Below, one piece after another: positions 36,144 through 44,012 of a stretch of DNA of 64,000 nt. The stretch lies in contig NZ_CP041348.1 of NCBI RefSeq assembly GCF_009834365.1, forward strand, positions 1,364,501-1,428,500. The letters run 5' to 3'. The position numbers and the translations under genes were made by a program. The notes below the pieces were generated by a model. The model did not search any database. It had not been told where the DNA came from and saw only the letters and a list, made by a program, of their open reading frames with translations. The stretch comes from Komagataeibacter xylinus (lineage in GTDB: Bacteria; Pseudomonadota; Alphaproteobacteria; Acetobacterales; Acetobacteraceae). How positions within the stretch are numbered: position 1 is the first letter of the stretch; each line of letters begins with the position of its first letter.

Positions 36144-36737
36144 ATGTGCCCGGTGAAAAATATGTCTACCGTCACGTCAGTATTGTGCCGCCGCCTGTGG
36201 CTCGTGCTTGGCCTTGTGCCCCTTGCTTCCGGTCTGGCGGGCTGGCGCAGCGCGTCAGCAAAGCAGGTGGGTCTTGAACCCGAGACGTTGGCCTGGTCAC
36301 AGCAGGCAGGCAGCGCCAACATACGTGGCGTGGGTTTTTCAACCTTTTTCAAACCGGACAGGCCCCGCAGCGTGCGCGGCCACCAGGTTACCACGACCTG
36401 CAGCGGGCGCGACGTGCAGTTGATCCCGCAGAACACCTATACCGGCAAGCTGGTGGACAGGATGTTCCGTCACAACCGGGCGGACGACCCGCGCATGGTC
36501 ACGGTGGAGGTTGCGCAGTTCATCCGCCATACGACGTGCGACAGCGAGGGGCAGTTTGCCTTTCCCAACGTGCCAGCCGGGGCATGGTACGTCGTGACGA
36601 CGGTCGGGCCGGTGGACAAGCCGGGCGGCGTAATAGTGAAGGACGCCAGCACCATCGATAACCACACCACGATTGTCAGGGCGCAATGGAAATGGGGCTG
36701 GCCGCCATCGTGGCGGCACCCACCTTCCCTATGGTAG
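36144..36737 (+). CDS. Exported protein with carboxypeptidase-regulatory-like (Ig) fold
   Basis: A 197-residue exported protein starting immediately after the stop of paralogue B (TGAATG). The signal core is LWLVLGLVPLASGLAGW; a start at ATG 36162 would give a shorter n-region. The C-terminal half has the pattern CDSEGQFAFPNVPAGAWYVVT, typical of carboxypeptidase-regulatory or transthyretin-like beta domains that often bind surfaces or act as extracellular modules. Together with the two upstream genes it forms a three-gene exported cluster of unknown purpose. Confidence 0.68.
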   Translation: MCPVKNMSTVTSVLCRRLWLVLGLVPLASGLAGWRSASAKQVGLEPETLAWSQQAGSANIRGVGFSTFFKPDRPRSVRGHQVTTTCSGRDVQLIPQNTYTGKLVDRMFRHNRADDPRMVTVEVAQFIRHTTCDSEGQFAFPNVPAGAWYVVTTVGPVDKPGGVIVKDASTIDNHTTIVRAQWKWGWPPSWRHPPSLW

Positions 36738-36867
36738 ACTGCAAGAATCTCAAGGTATTTTTGTTGAATTGACCTCAAGGTCGTAATCTGCGTCAGCGAG
36801 AGCATATTGCTGCTATACTCATACGAGATGCATATCACCCTCTAAAAATTTGTTTTTAATGGGTTAC

Positions 36868-37077
36868 CTAAAGCGAAGGCCCCCACATGCCCGCCACGAA
36901 CACGATGGCGCCAAGGGCCAGCATGGCGATATGGAACATGACCTGACCCGGCATGGCATCGGGGCTGATGTTCAGCCCGTGAATGAACTGGACGAGCACC
37001 AGCGTCAGCCCGACCACGCACAGCCCGATCCGCACGGGGCTGATGGTAGTGGGCCATATCGGGTTTCTGCGGTTCAT
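36868..37077 (-). CDS. Small two-helix membrane protein
   Basis: A 69-residue protein with two hydrophobic segments, IGLCVVGLTLVLVQFIHGL and MFHIAMLALGAIVFVAGMW. GGAGG lies nine bases before ATG 37077 on the minus strand, which supports expression. The family is not recognised. A longer in-frame reading upstream is non-coding because it overlaps the divergent phosphatase gene. Confidence 0.6.
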   Translation of the reverse strand: MNRRNPIWPTTISPVRIGLCVVGLTLVLVQFIHGLNISPDAMPGQVMFHIAMLALGAIVFVAGMWGPSL

Positions 37078-37241
37078 CGGGGTGTGCCTCCAGCTTGTTG
37101 GCGCAGCATGCCATAAAACCTGGTGGGGCAGAAGATGCGTGTGGCCCGCGCGGGCGTTGCGGCATTTGCCGCTCCCGCGCCCCATGCTATGGGCAGGGTG
37201 TGGCCGTAGCCTGCGGCAAAAGGTGAACTGACAGGAACAAG

Positions 37242-38093
37242 ATGCGTCTCGATCGTTCTGCCATGGCGCGCAGGCTGGCCGCCTGTGCCGTAATGGGGCA
37301 ACTGGCCATGCTGCCTGTGGTGGCCTGCGCGCATCCGCATGCCCATCATCATACTGGCCCTGTCCATCACCATCCTGCCGCGCAGGCCGATGTGCCAGCA
37401 GGGCCGCCTTTGCCTGACGGGCAGATATTCCTGCCGCCCCCGCCCGGCCCGGACACGGCGCAGCGCGCGGCTGATGCCTCCATCTTTGCCGCGACCCGCG
37501 CCCTTGAAGGCACGCCACGGTGGAAACTCGCCCAGGCCGATAACCGCGATACACCCGCGCATATGGTCTCGGCCTTTTCCTGCGCTGCGGGCTTTACCCT
37601 GCCGCCCGAGCAGTTGCCCGAGCTCGTGGGCCTTGTGGCGCGGATCGAAAAGCGTCTCACACCTGCCGTCAATGCCGAGAAAGCGCTATGGAATCGCCCC
37701 CGCCCCTTTACCGAGGCCGAGCTTTCCACCTGCATCCCGCTCCGCGCCGACCTCAAGCGTGATCCGTCCTATCCCTCCCTCCACGCCACGCTGGGCTGGG
37801 TAACGGGGCTGATCCTGTCTGATATCCTGCCTGAGCGCACAGCCACGATCATGCAGCGTGCCCGCGTGTTCGGCGAGAGCCGCGTGGTGTGTGGCGTGCA
37901 GTGGCAGAGTGATGTCGCAGCGGGGTGGCTCAATGGCGGGGTGCTGTATTCGGCCATGGAGCAGGATGACGGTTTCCGGCAGGAAATGGATGCCGCGCGG
38001 GCGGAAGTAACGGCGCTGCACGCCACCATGGCAGCCCCCCCTGCGGCCGAATGCGCTATCGAGGCTGACGCCGCAGCCCATCCGCCCCAATAA
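37242..38093 (+). CDS. Class A acid phosphatase (PAP2) homologue with substituted catalytic His
   Basis: A 283-residue exported protein with a signal peptide and a His-rich spacer (HPHAHHHTGPVHHH). It carries the three PAP2 signature blocks: KALWNRPRP (KX6RP, K147 to P155), PSLH (H181; usually PSGH), and SRVVCGVQWQSD at 213-224. In the last block class A enzymes such as PhoN have His as the covalent nucleophile (SRX5HX3D); here it is Gln220, confirmed by the codon CAG. Phosphatase activity by the normal mechanism should be lost or much reduced. The His-rich segment could bind metal. Confidence 0.85.
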   Translation: MRLDRSAMARRLAACAVMGQLAMLPVVACAHPHAHHHTGPVHHHPAAQADVPAGPPLPDGQIFLPPPPGPDTAQRAADASIFAATRALEGTPRWKLAQADNRDTPAHMVSAFSCAAGFTLPPEQLPELVGLVARIEKRLTPAVNAEKALWNRPRPFTEAELSTCIPLRADLKRDPSYPSLHATLGWVTGLILSDILPERTATIMQRARVFGESRVVCGVQWQSDVAAGWLNGGVLYSAMEQDDGFRQEMDAARAEVTALHATMAAPPAAECAIEADAAAHPPQ

Positions 38094-38096
38094 ACA

Positions 38097-38178
38097 AAAG
38101 TTTTTGGTGAAGCTTTTTTTTAAAAGCTTCGAAAAAACACCGCCTTTTTTGAAAAAAGGCGGCATCCAGAAACTTTCA
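38097..38178 (-). repeat. Dispersed intergenic palindrome, copy 8 (reverse orientation)
   Basis: A well-preserved copy. Outer arms AAAAGTTTTTGGTG and CATCCAGAAACTTTC enclose a GAAGCTTTT hairpin and a perfect CCGCCTTTTTT/AAAAAAGGCGG hairpin. It separates the convergent phosphatase and AAA ATPase genes and could terminate both. Confidence 0.8.
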
Positions 38179-38189
38179 TTCCCTGTTTA

Positions 38190-40280
38190 TCAGGACAGGA
38201 AACCGATCTTGCGGTTGCCCTCGCGACCTGCGGTTTCCGCGCGCAGGCGTTCGAGTAGTTCGTCGGGCGTGGGGTTTTCATCAAGCAGCCGCGCCCGGCG
38301 CAGCACCAGCGCGAAGTCCGATGGCACGAGAGTGTGCAGATGCCGCAGGGCAGCCGGTGCCTCCTGCCCGAAAAAGCGCGAGAACGCGTGCACCGCCTGT
38401 ACCGTGTTCAGGTAGCCAAAGCGCGCGCGGAACAGGAAGCGCCGCATGCTGGCCGGGTCCAGCTTTTCGACAAGGTTGGTGGTGCAGGCAAATGGCAGCG
38501 GGTGCTGCTCCATCCAGGTCAGCATCTCGTTGACCTGGCTGATCTCCCATGACCGCTCGGCGGAGCGGCGGTCGCCGAGCAGGCTGTCGGCCTCGTCAAT
38601 GATCAGGAAGGCCCCGCTATCGACAGCCTCGGCAAAGGCTGCGGCAATCTGCTGCTCGCTCTGGCCTACATATTTATCCAGCAGGTCGGAGGCCCGCTTC
38701 TGCAGCACCGGCATGTCCATCTCGGCTGCAAGGTGGCGGGCATACGCACTTTTGCCCGATCCCGGCGGCCCGGACAGCAGGAGGGAGACCGCACGCGGTG
38801 CGCCGGGGCGGGCGAGGCGCCTTGTCAGCGCCTGCAGGTCGCAATCGGCGTTGATGAGGGTCGCGTCATAATCCGTTACGTCGGGCTGTGATGGCATGGG
38901 CATCTGCCCGCCTGCGGCGGCGCGCGCGATGCCGGTGGCGATCAGGCTGGCCATGGCCGAATCGCCGCCTGCCAGATGGGTGGAGCGCAGTGCGTTGCGA
39001 AAGATGCCAGGGGCCGCCGGAATGGTGCGGGCAAGATCAGCCGCATCCTGCGGGGCGAGGGCCACTTTCTCCTCACGCGCCATGTCCTGCCACAGCCGCG
39101 TGCGCACGCCGATGCCAGGCTGGCGCACCTCGATGCACAGCGCCATGCGCCGGGCAATGGCGGGGCCGAGGGTATCGAGGTCGTTGGCGGTCCAGATCAC
39201 CGGCGTGCCCCCCTGCTCGAGCAGGCGGTGGAAGAACACGCGGCTGTAGGATTGCGGCGCGTCGAACAGGCTGGAGGTAAACAGGTCCTCCGCCTCGTCG
39301 AACAGGAGGATGGACTCGGTGTTGCGCAGCAGGCGCGTGCTGCACCGCAGGTCGGCCAGGCGCTCATGGCGCGATGGTTCATCGCCCGCGCTGTCGGCCT
39401 CGCCCACGGGGTACAGCGTCGCCCCTATATGCTTTGCAAGGGTGGCCGCGAACTCGGTCTTGCCGGTGCCCGGCGGGCCATAAAGCAGGATGTTGATGCC
39501 GCTGGCATGGGTGGCCACGGCCGCCCTGAGCAGCCTTGCCGCAATCTCGGCCTGCTGGCCCAGATGGGCAAAGGCCTCCCATGGCAGGGTGGCGGTGCGG
39601 GGCTGGCCGAGCAGCATGGAGCGGATATCGCCCACCACGCTGGCGCGGCGGTTCATCAGCGCCATCAGGCGGGGCAGGAGCGTGATGTCGCCATCCTCGT
39701 CCACGGTCATCAGCCCGCTCATGCGCAACTGGCCATCGGGGGCGAGGGCTGTGGCAATCGCGTCCTCCTCCTGGCCAAGCAGCAGGTGGAGCAGCGGAAT
39801 GTCCTCGCACAGGAATGGCCCGCGCGAGCGGTTTTCGCACAGGTCATCCCATAACTGTTCGAAATGCCCGTTCAGGCGGTAGCACATGGCAAGGCCGAGT
39901 ACCTCGCTGGCAACGCTGCCAAGGCCGGTGGCGTGGCTGAGTTCATCAAGCCAGGCATCCACGTATCCCCGGTCGTTTGCATGCTGGAGGCGGATTTCCT
40001 CCAGTGCGTGGCCGAGGCGCTTCCATTCCGTGGCGGTGGGCGGGTTCTCGCCATCATGCCGGGGGGCGGCGGGCAGGTCCTTGTCGGGCAGGCCAAGATC
40101 GGGCTGGGCCTGCACCACGCAGCGCACGAGAGCACCGGAATCACGCGATCCGCGATGGATCGAACCATGCAGCACGCACAGCATTTCCAGCAGGCGGCGT
40201 GTCTCGCCGCGAACGCGTGGCGAGCGGGTCTGTACCGTCCTGCGGCGGGGTGCCGGTCGTCTGCTTTTGGCCAATGCCAT
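38190..40280 (-). CDS. Double-AAA-domain ATPase
   Basis: A 696-residue protein with an N-terminal helical region (1-255) and two AAA modules. Module 1 has Walker A GPPGTGKT (268-275), Walker B ILLFDEAED (324-332) and a sensor-1 WTAN. Module 2 has GPPGSGKS (504-511), LIIDEADSLLGDR (559-571) and CTTN. Both look competent for ATP hydrolysis. The pore-loop region DKYVGQSE in module 2 resembles classical AAA unfoldases (FtsH/katanin group). There is no protease domain or membrane segment. It follows the partner gene by 91 bases on the same strand. The function is unknown; substrate remodelling with the partner is the simplest idea. Confidence 0.82.
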   Translation of the reverse strand: MALAKSRRPAPRRRTVQTRSPRVRGETRRLLEMLCVLHGSIHRGSRDSGALVRCVVQAQPDLGLPDKDLPAAPRHDGENPPTATEWKRLGHALEEIRLQHANDRGYVDAWLDELSHATGLGSVASEVLGLAMCYRLNGHFEQLWDDLCENRSRGPFLCEDIPLLHLLLGQEEDAIATALAPDGQLRMSGLMTVDEDGDITLLPRLMALMNRRASVVGDIRSMLLGQPRTATLPWEAFAHLGQQAEIAARLLRAAVATHASGINILLYGPPGTGKTEFAATLAKHIGATLYPVGEADSAGDEPSRHERLADLRCSTRLLRNTESILLFDEAEDLFTSSLFDAPQSYSRVFFHRLLEQGGTPVIWTANDLDTLGPAIARRMALCIEVRQPGIGVRTRLWQDMAREEKVALAPQDAADLARTIPAAPGIFRNALRSTHLAGGDSAMASLIATGIARAAAGGQMPMPSQPDVTDYDATLINADCDLQALTRRLARPGAPRAVSLLLSGPPGSGKSAYARHLAAEMDMPVLQKRASDLLDKYVGQSEQQIAAAFAEAVDSGAFLIIDEADSLLGDRRSAERSWEISQVNEMLTWMEQHPLPFACTTNLVEKLDPASMRRFLFRARFGYLNTVQAVHAFSRFFGQEAPAALRHLHTLVPSDFALVLRRARLLDENPTPDELLERLRAETAGREGNRKIGFLS

Positions 40281-40371
40281 ATATCGGGTCTCCTGCTATT
40301 CCTGCTGAATATAGGTATTGCAGGCCCGGATGTCGTGGGGGGAGAAGAATATGTTTTCTTCTCCCCCTGTC

Positions 40372-41367
40372 TTATCGCCCGCCCGAGAGGGCGAAGCCGG
40401 TTTCAACCCGGTTGAGCATGGCTACGAGTTCCGCCTGGCGCAGCGGGTCGGTGCCGGTGGCCACATGGGCGTGTGCGCGCCGCTTCAGGCTGTCGACCAT
40501 GTTGGCGCTGACCGTATGCCCGTCGCCCTGGCGCAGGAGTTCAGCAAGGCTCAGCCGCTGCTCATGGGCGGCATGGGCCACGGCAAAGGCCATGTGGTTG
40601 ACGATGTTCTCGAACGCAAAGCGCCCGAAACGCGACTGGCACCGGCTGAACTGCTCAAGGGCGCTCGCATAGCGCGCCACGGGATCGGCCTGCCCCACGA
40701 TGTGGAAGTGCCGCGCATGGTGGCGGGCGGCCTGGATATGCTCCTCACGCGCCATATCCCATTCGCCAATGGCGGCGCATTCCGTCTCGATCAGGCAGTG
40801 CAGCGCGCGGGCATTGAGGCTGGCGGCGATGAAATCCGCATGGGTGATGTCGTTCCACGCCAGCGGCTGGCCGGGGCGCTGCATGGCGAAGCGGAAGCCC
40901 CGATGCCCGTCGATGCCGTACACAATGGTGGTGTTGCCGCGATAGAGCGGGTCGGTTCCGGTCACCATGATGTGGCCGCTATCGGCGCGGTGCATATAAT
41001 GCTGCCATGTCATGACATCGAGCATTGTCTCGTCATCCACATGCCGTGCGGTATGGCGGTGGGCGTGCTCCATGAAATGGGGCGCCGACAGCCCTGCTAC
41101 GGCGCGGGGCGAGAAGTCGACCTGCCACCACACGCACGCCTTGAGCAGGTGAAAGGCCAGCGAATCACGCAGTTGCGCCAGCGCGTCATCCTCGGTGGCG
41201 AGGCTGTCGCGTTCGGCATCGCACAGGGCTTTTACGGCCTGGAAGCGGTTGGCAAGCAGGTCAAGCTGCCGTGCTACGGGCTGCCAGGGGTCGAAATAGC
41301 TTACCAGGCATTCAGGGCGGGAATGCTGCAGATGCCAGGCAGCCAGGGCGGTACGTGCTTCACGCAT
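40372..41367 (-). CDS. Hypothetical protein paired with AAA ATPase
   Basis: A 331-residue protein (from ATG 41367; an in-frame ATG at 41496 adds a Pro-rich, unlikely tail). It is mostly helical, rich in His, Trp and Ala, and lacks signal or membrane segments. Visible landmarks are AFHLLKACVWWQVDFSPRA, HFMEHAHRHTARHVDDE, and VTGTDPLYRGNTTIVYGID, the last possibly a nucleotide- or sugar-binding loop. I do not recognise a family. Its place upstream of the double-AAA ATPase, on the same strand, suggests that it is a dedicated partner or substrate adaptor. Confidence 0.6.
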   Translation of the reverse strand: MREARTALAAWHLQHSRPECLVSYFDPWQPVARQLDLLANRFQAVKALCDAERDSLATEDDALAQLRDSLAFHLLKACVWWQVDFSPRAVAGLSAPHFMEHAHRHTARHVDDETMLDVMTWQHYMHRADSGHIMVTGTDPLYRGNTTIVYGIDGHRGFRFAMQRPGQPLAWNDITHADFIAASLNARALHCLIETECAAIGEWDMAREEHIQAARHHARHFHIVGQADPVARYASALEQFSRCQSRFGRFAFENIVNHMAFAVAHAAHEQRLSLAELLRQGDGHTVSANMVDSLKRRAHAHVATGTDPLRQAELVAMLNRVETGFALSGGR

Positions 41368-41802
41368 CGGGCGGTCCTTGAAGTATCTGTGGCCAGAACG
41401 GTTGGTTGCTGGTGGTGGGGCGGGCAGGATGGGCCTGCACCGCACGGAACCATGCGCCACAGTGGATGGGGGCTGGTCACATGGGCAGTACGGCATGTGC
41501 CTTGTTATGGGGGTGAGGCTTGCATGATGGGTCGTTGGATGCCGTATTGATGCATATCATAGGCATATTATGTGATAATAGTAATTAATATCACATTAAA
41601 TCCAGGACAGGTTTCTCGCCGGCTGCACGGATGGGTCTCTTTCAGTTGTGTAAGCTAACGGCGTGGTGAGCGCGGTGGTTCTCCCCCTGAAATTGCGCGC
41701 ACCCGCCTCTGGCGCCACGCCACCACGCCAGCGGGGGATTTGCCAAGACCGATGGGCTGCAATATCCAGATATCATCGTAACGCAACGGATATGGCAGGA
41801 AA
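41368..41802. other. Intergenic control region between divergent genes
   Basis: About 435 bases between the AAA partner gene and panB. An AT-rich stretch at 41545-41605 contains an inverted repeat TGTGATA...TATCACA (41571-41595, 11-base spacer), a possible regulator site though the spacing is longer than CRP/FNR sites. The rest shows no gene or structure I can support. Confidence 0.4.
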
Positions 41803-42642
41803 ATGGCAGGCATGGGCAAGGGCGAACAGCCCCGGCGACGGACCATCCGCGATGTGCGCAAGGGTGTTGAGCCCGGTGTATGGCTTACGGCCTATACCGC
41901 GCCCATGGCCCGCAGGCTCGATCCGCATGTTGATGTGATGCTGGTGGGGGATTCGCTGGGCATGGTGGTGTACGGCATGCCCGATACGCTGGCCGTGAGC
42001 ATGGACATGATGATTGCCCACGGCGCTGCCGTGGTCCGCGCCTCGCAGCGTGCGCTGGTGGTGGTGGACATGCCCTTTGGCTCCTATCAGGAATCACCGC
42101 AGCAGGCCTTTCGCAACGCTGCCCGCCTCATGGCTGAAACCGGCTGCGGCGCGGTCAAGCTTGAGGGCGGGGCGGAAATGGCCGAAACCGTGCGTTTTCT
42201 GGCCGAGCGCTGCATTCCCGTATGCGGGCATGTGGGGCTGATGCCGCAGGCGGTCAACGCCACGGGCGGCTTTCGCACGCAGGGGCGTGACGAGGCGCAG
42301 GCGCGCAAGGTGCGTGATGATGCCCATGCCATTGCAGGCGCGGGCGCCTTTGCCGTGGTGCTCGAGGGCACGGTCGAATCCGTCTCGCGCGAGATCGTGG
42401 CCGCCGTGCCGGTGCCGGTGATCGGCATCGGGGCCTCGCCTGCGTGCGATGGGCAGGTGCTGGTGGTTGATGACATGCTGGGCGTGTTCGGCACGGACAC
42501 CCCGCGCTTCGTGCGCCGTTACGCCGATGTGGGCGATGTGATTGACGGCGCAGTGGCCCGGTATGCCGAGGATGTGCGCACCCGTAGCTTTCCGGGGCCG
42601 GAAGAATGTTTTGGCACCCGCCGCGCGGTAACGCCGGGTTGA
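41803..42642 (+). CDS. panB: 3-methyl-2-oxobutanoate hydroxymethyltransferase
   Basis: A 279-residue enzyme of pantothenate and CoA synthesis, adding a hydroxymethyl group from methylenetetrahydrofolate to ketoisovalerate. Motifs of the TIM-barrel family are present: [24 protein letters not shown] (metal and substrate Asp), [33 protein letters not shown] and [21 protein letters not shown]. The length is typical. The following transporter gene overlaps its 3' end. panC is not adjacent. Confidence 0.96.
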   Translation: MAGMGKGEQPRRRTIRDVRKGVEPGVWLTAYTAPMARRLDPHVDVMLVGDSLGMVVYGMPDTLAVSMDMMIAHGAAVVRASQRALVVVDMPFGSYQESPQQAFRNAARLMAETGCGAVKLEGGAEMAETVRFLAERCIPVCGHVGLMPQAVNATGGFRTQGRDEAQARKVRDDAHAIAGAGAFAVVLEGTVESVSREIVAAVPVPVIGIGASPACDGQVLVVDDMLGVFGTDTPRFVRRYADVGDVIDGAVARYAEDVRTRSFPGPEECFGTRRAVTPG

Positions 42643-44012
42643 CGCGCCCGCCCGCGCCGGTGCCGCCTCCTCCCGCCCTCCGCGTGGGGCTGAAGGAGAT
42701 CGTGGCATTTGGGGCGGGCGATGCGGGGTTCAACATCATCTGGGGGCTGATGCTCAGCTACCTGGCGTATTTCTATACCGATATCTGCTTTTTCCCCGCC
42801 CGCATGGTGGGGTTCATGCTGCTTGCCGCGCGTGCGGCCAGCCTCGTGACCGACCCGGCCGTGGGGCTGTGGATCGACCGCAGGCCCACGGGCCATCAGG
42901 CCCTGCCTTTGCTGCGTGGCGGGCTTGTGCCGTTCATGGTGCTGGTGGTGCTGACCTTCGTGCCGCTGCCGCGCGGCTGGCCCGTCGTGGCGCGCGGGCT
43001 GTGCGCGGGTGTGGCCTATATGGCGCTTTGCGTGAGCTATGGGGTGGTCAATACCGCCTATGGGGTCATGACCAGCCTGATTTCATCCGATCCCGCCATC
43101 CGCCTGCGCCTGGCTACGAGCCGCATGGTGGGGGCTACGCTTGGCGGGCTTGTGGTCAGCATGGTCACCCTGCCTGCCGTGGATTTTCTGGGCCACGGCA
43201 ACCGGCAGGCGGGCTTTGCCCTGTTCATGATGGTGGTGGCCTGCGTGGTGGGGGCGCTGGTGTGGCTGCCCGCGCGGTTGTGCCACGAGCGCGTGGCGAC
43301 AGATGGGGGCGATGTGGCGCCCCGGCAGCTCGTTATGTCGCTGCTGGCCAACCGGGCTTGGCGGCGGCTGACGGGGGCCATGCTGCTGACCATGCTGGGC
43401 AGCACCTTCCTGTTCGGCGCGCTGGTCTATGATGTGCGCTACGTGCTGCATGCGGGCGACCACATGGCGGGGTGGCTGCTGGGCATGATGAGCCTGACGG
43501 TGCTGGCCGGATGCGGGCTCTCCCTGCCTTTATGCGCATGGTGGGGGCCGGGCGTGGTCATGCGCCGTGGCACGGTGGCGGCGGGGGGCATCCTGCTGCT
43601 GGCCTATGGGCTGCCCGCGCGGCTGGATGTAACCGGGGCGGGGCTGGCGCTGTTCGGGCTGTGCGTGGGCGTGTGCAATCCGGCCTGCTTCACCCTGCTG
43701 GCGCACGCCATGCGGCATGAAGGAGGGGCTTGCGGCCTGCACGCGGTGGGGCTGGGCTGGGCGCTCAATTCCATGGCGTCAAAAATGGCGTTTGATATTG
43801 GCGGCAGCCTGCTGGCGGGCGTGCTGGCGGCGGCGGGTCTGGTCAGTGGCACTGCCGGGCAGACGGCGCAGGCGCAGGCGGGCATCCATGCGGGCTGTCT
43901 GCTGGTGCCCGCCGTGCTGTACCTGCTGGCGGGCGGGATCGTGCTGCGCGGCCTTGGAGTTCAGAACCCCGTGGCGGCGGTAAACAGCACCGCAAGCCCG
44001 CCGCCCACGTAA
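42606..44012 (+). CDS. MFS transporter, GPH/MelB-like
   Basis: A membrane protein of up to 468 residues with about twelve helices, resembling glycoside-pentoside-hexuronide:cation symporters: [22 protein letters not shown], then [21 protein letters not shown] between helices 2 and 3, and [14 protein letters not shown]. The substrate is not predictable. The start is uncertain: ATG 42606 lies within panB; TTG 42639 overlaps the panB stop. Either implies coupling with panB. Its 3' end overlaps the convergent TonB receptor gene by 52 bases. Confidence 0.8.
   Translation: MFWHPPRGNAGLTRPPAPVPPPPALRVGLKEIVAFGAGDAGFNIIWGLMLSYLAYFYTDICFFPARMVGFMLLAARAASLVTDPAVGLWIDRRPTGHQALPLLRGGLVPFMVLVVLTFVPLPRGWPVVARGLCAGVAYMALCVSYGVVNTAYGVMTSLISSDPAIRLRLATSRMVGATLGGLVVSMVTLPAVDFLGHGNRQAGFALFMMVVACVVGALVWLPARLCHERVATDGGDVAPRQLVMSLLANRAWRRLTGAMLLTMLGSTFLFGALVYDVRYVLHAGDHMAGWLLGMMSLTVLAGCGLSLPLCAWWGPGVVMRRGTVAAGGILLLAYGLPARLDVTGAGLALFGLCVGVCNPACFTLLAHAMRHEGGACGLHAVGLGWALNSMASKMAFDIGGSLLAGVLAAAGLVSGTAGQTAQAQAGIHAGCLLVPAVLYLLAGGIVLRGLGVQNPVAAVNSTASPPPT

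Noticed and set aside
6473..38178. CRISPR array or spacer-like organisation of the repeated palindromes
   Set aside because: Copies are scattered over tens of kilobases between genes with no regular spacing, leader or cas genes.
41571..41595. CRP/FNR binding site
   Set aside because: The TGTGA/TCACA half-sites are separated by more bases than the 6-base spacer of CRP sites, so only a generic inverted repeat is noted.
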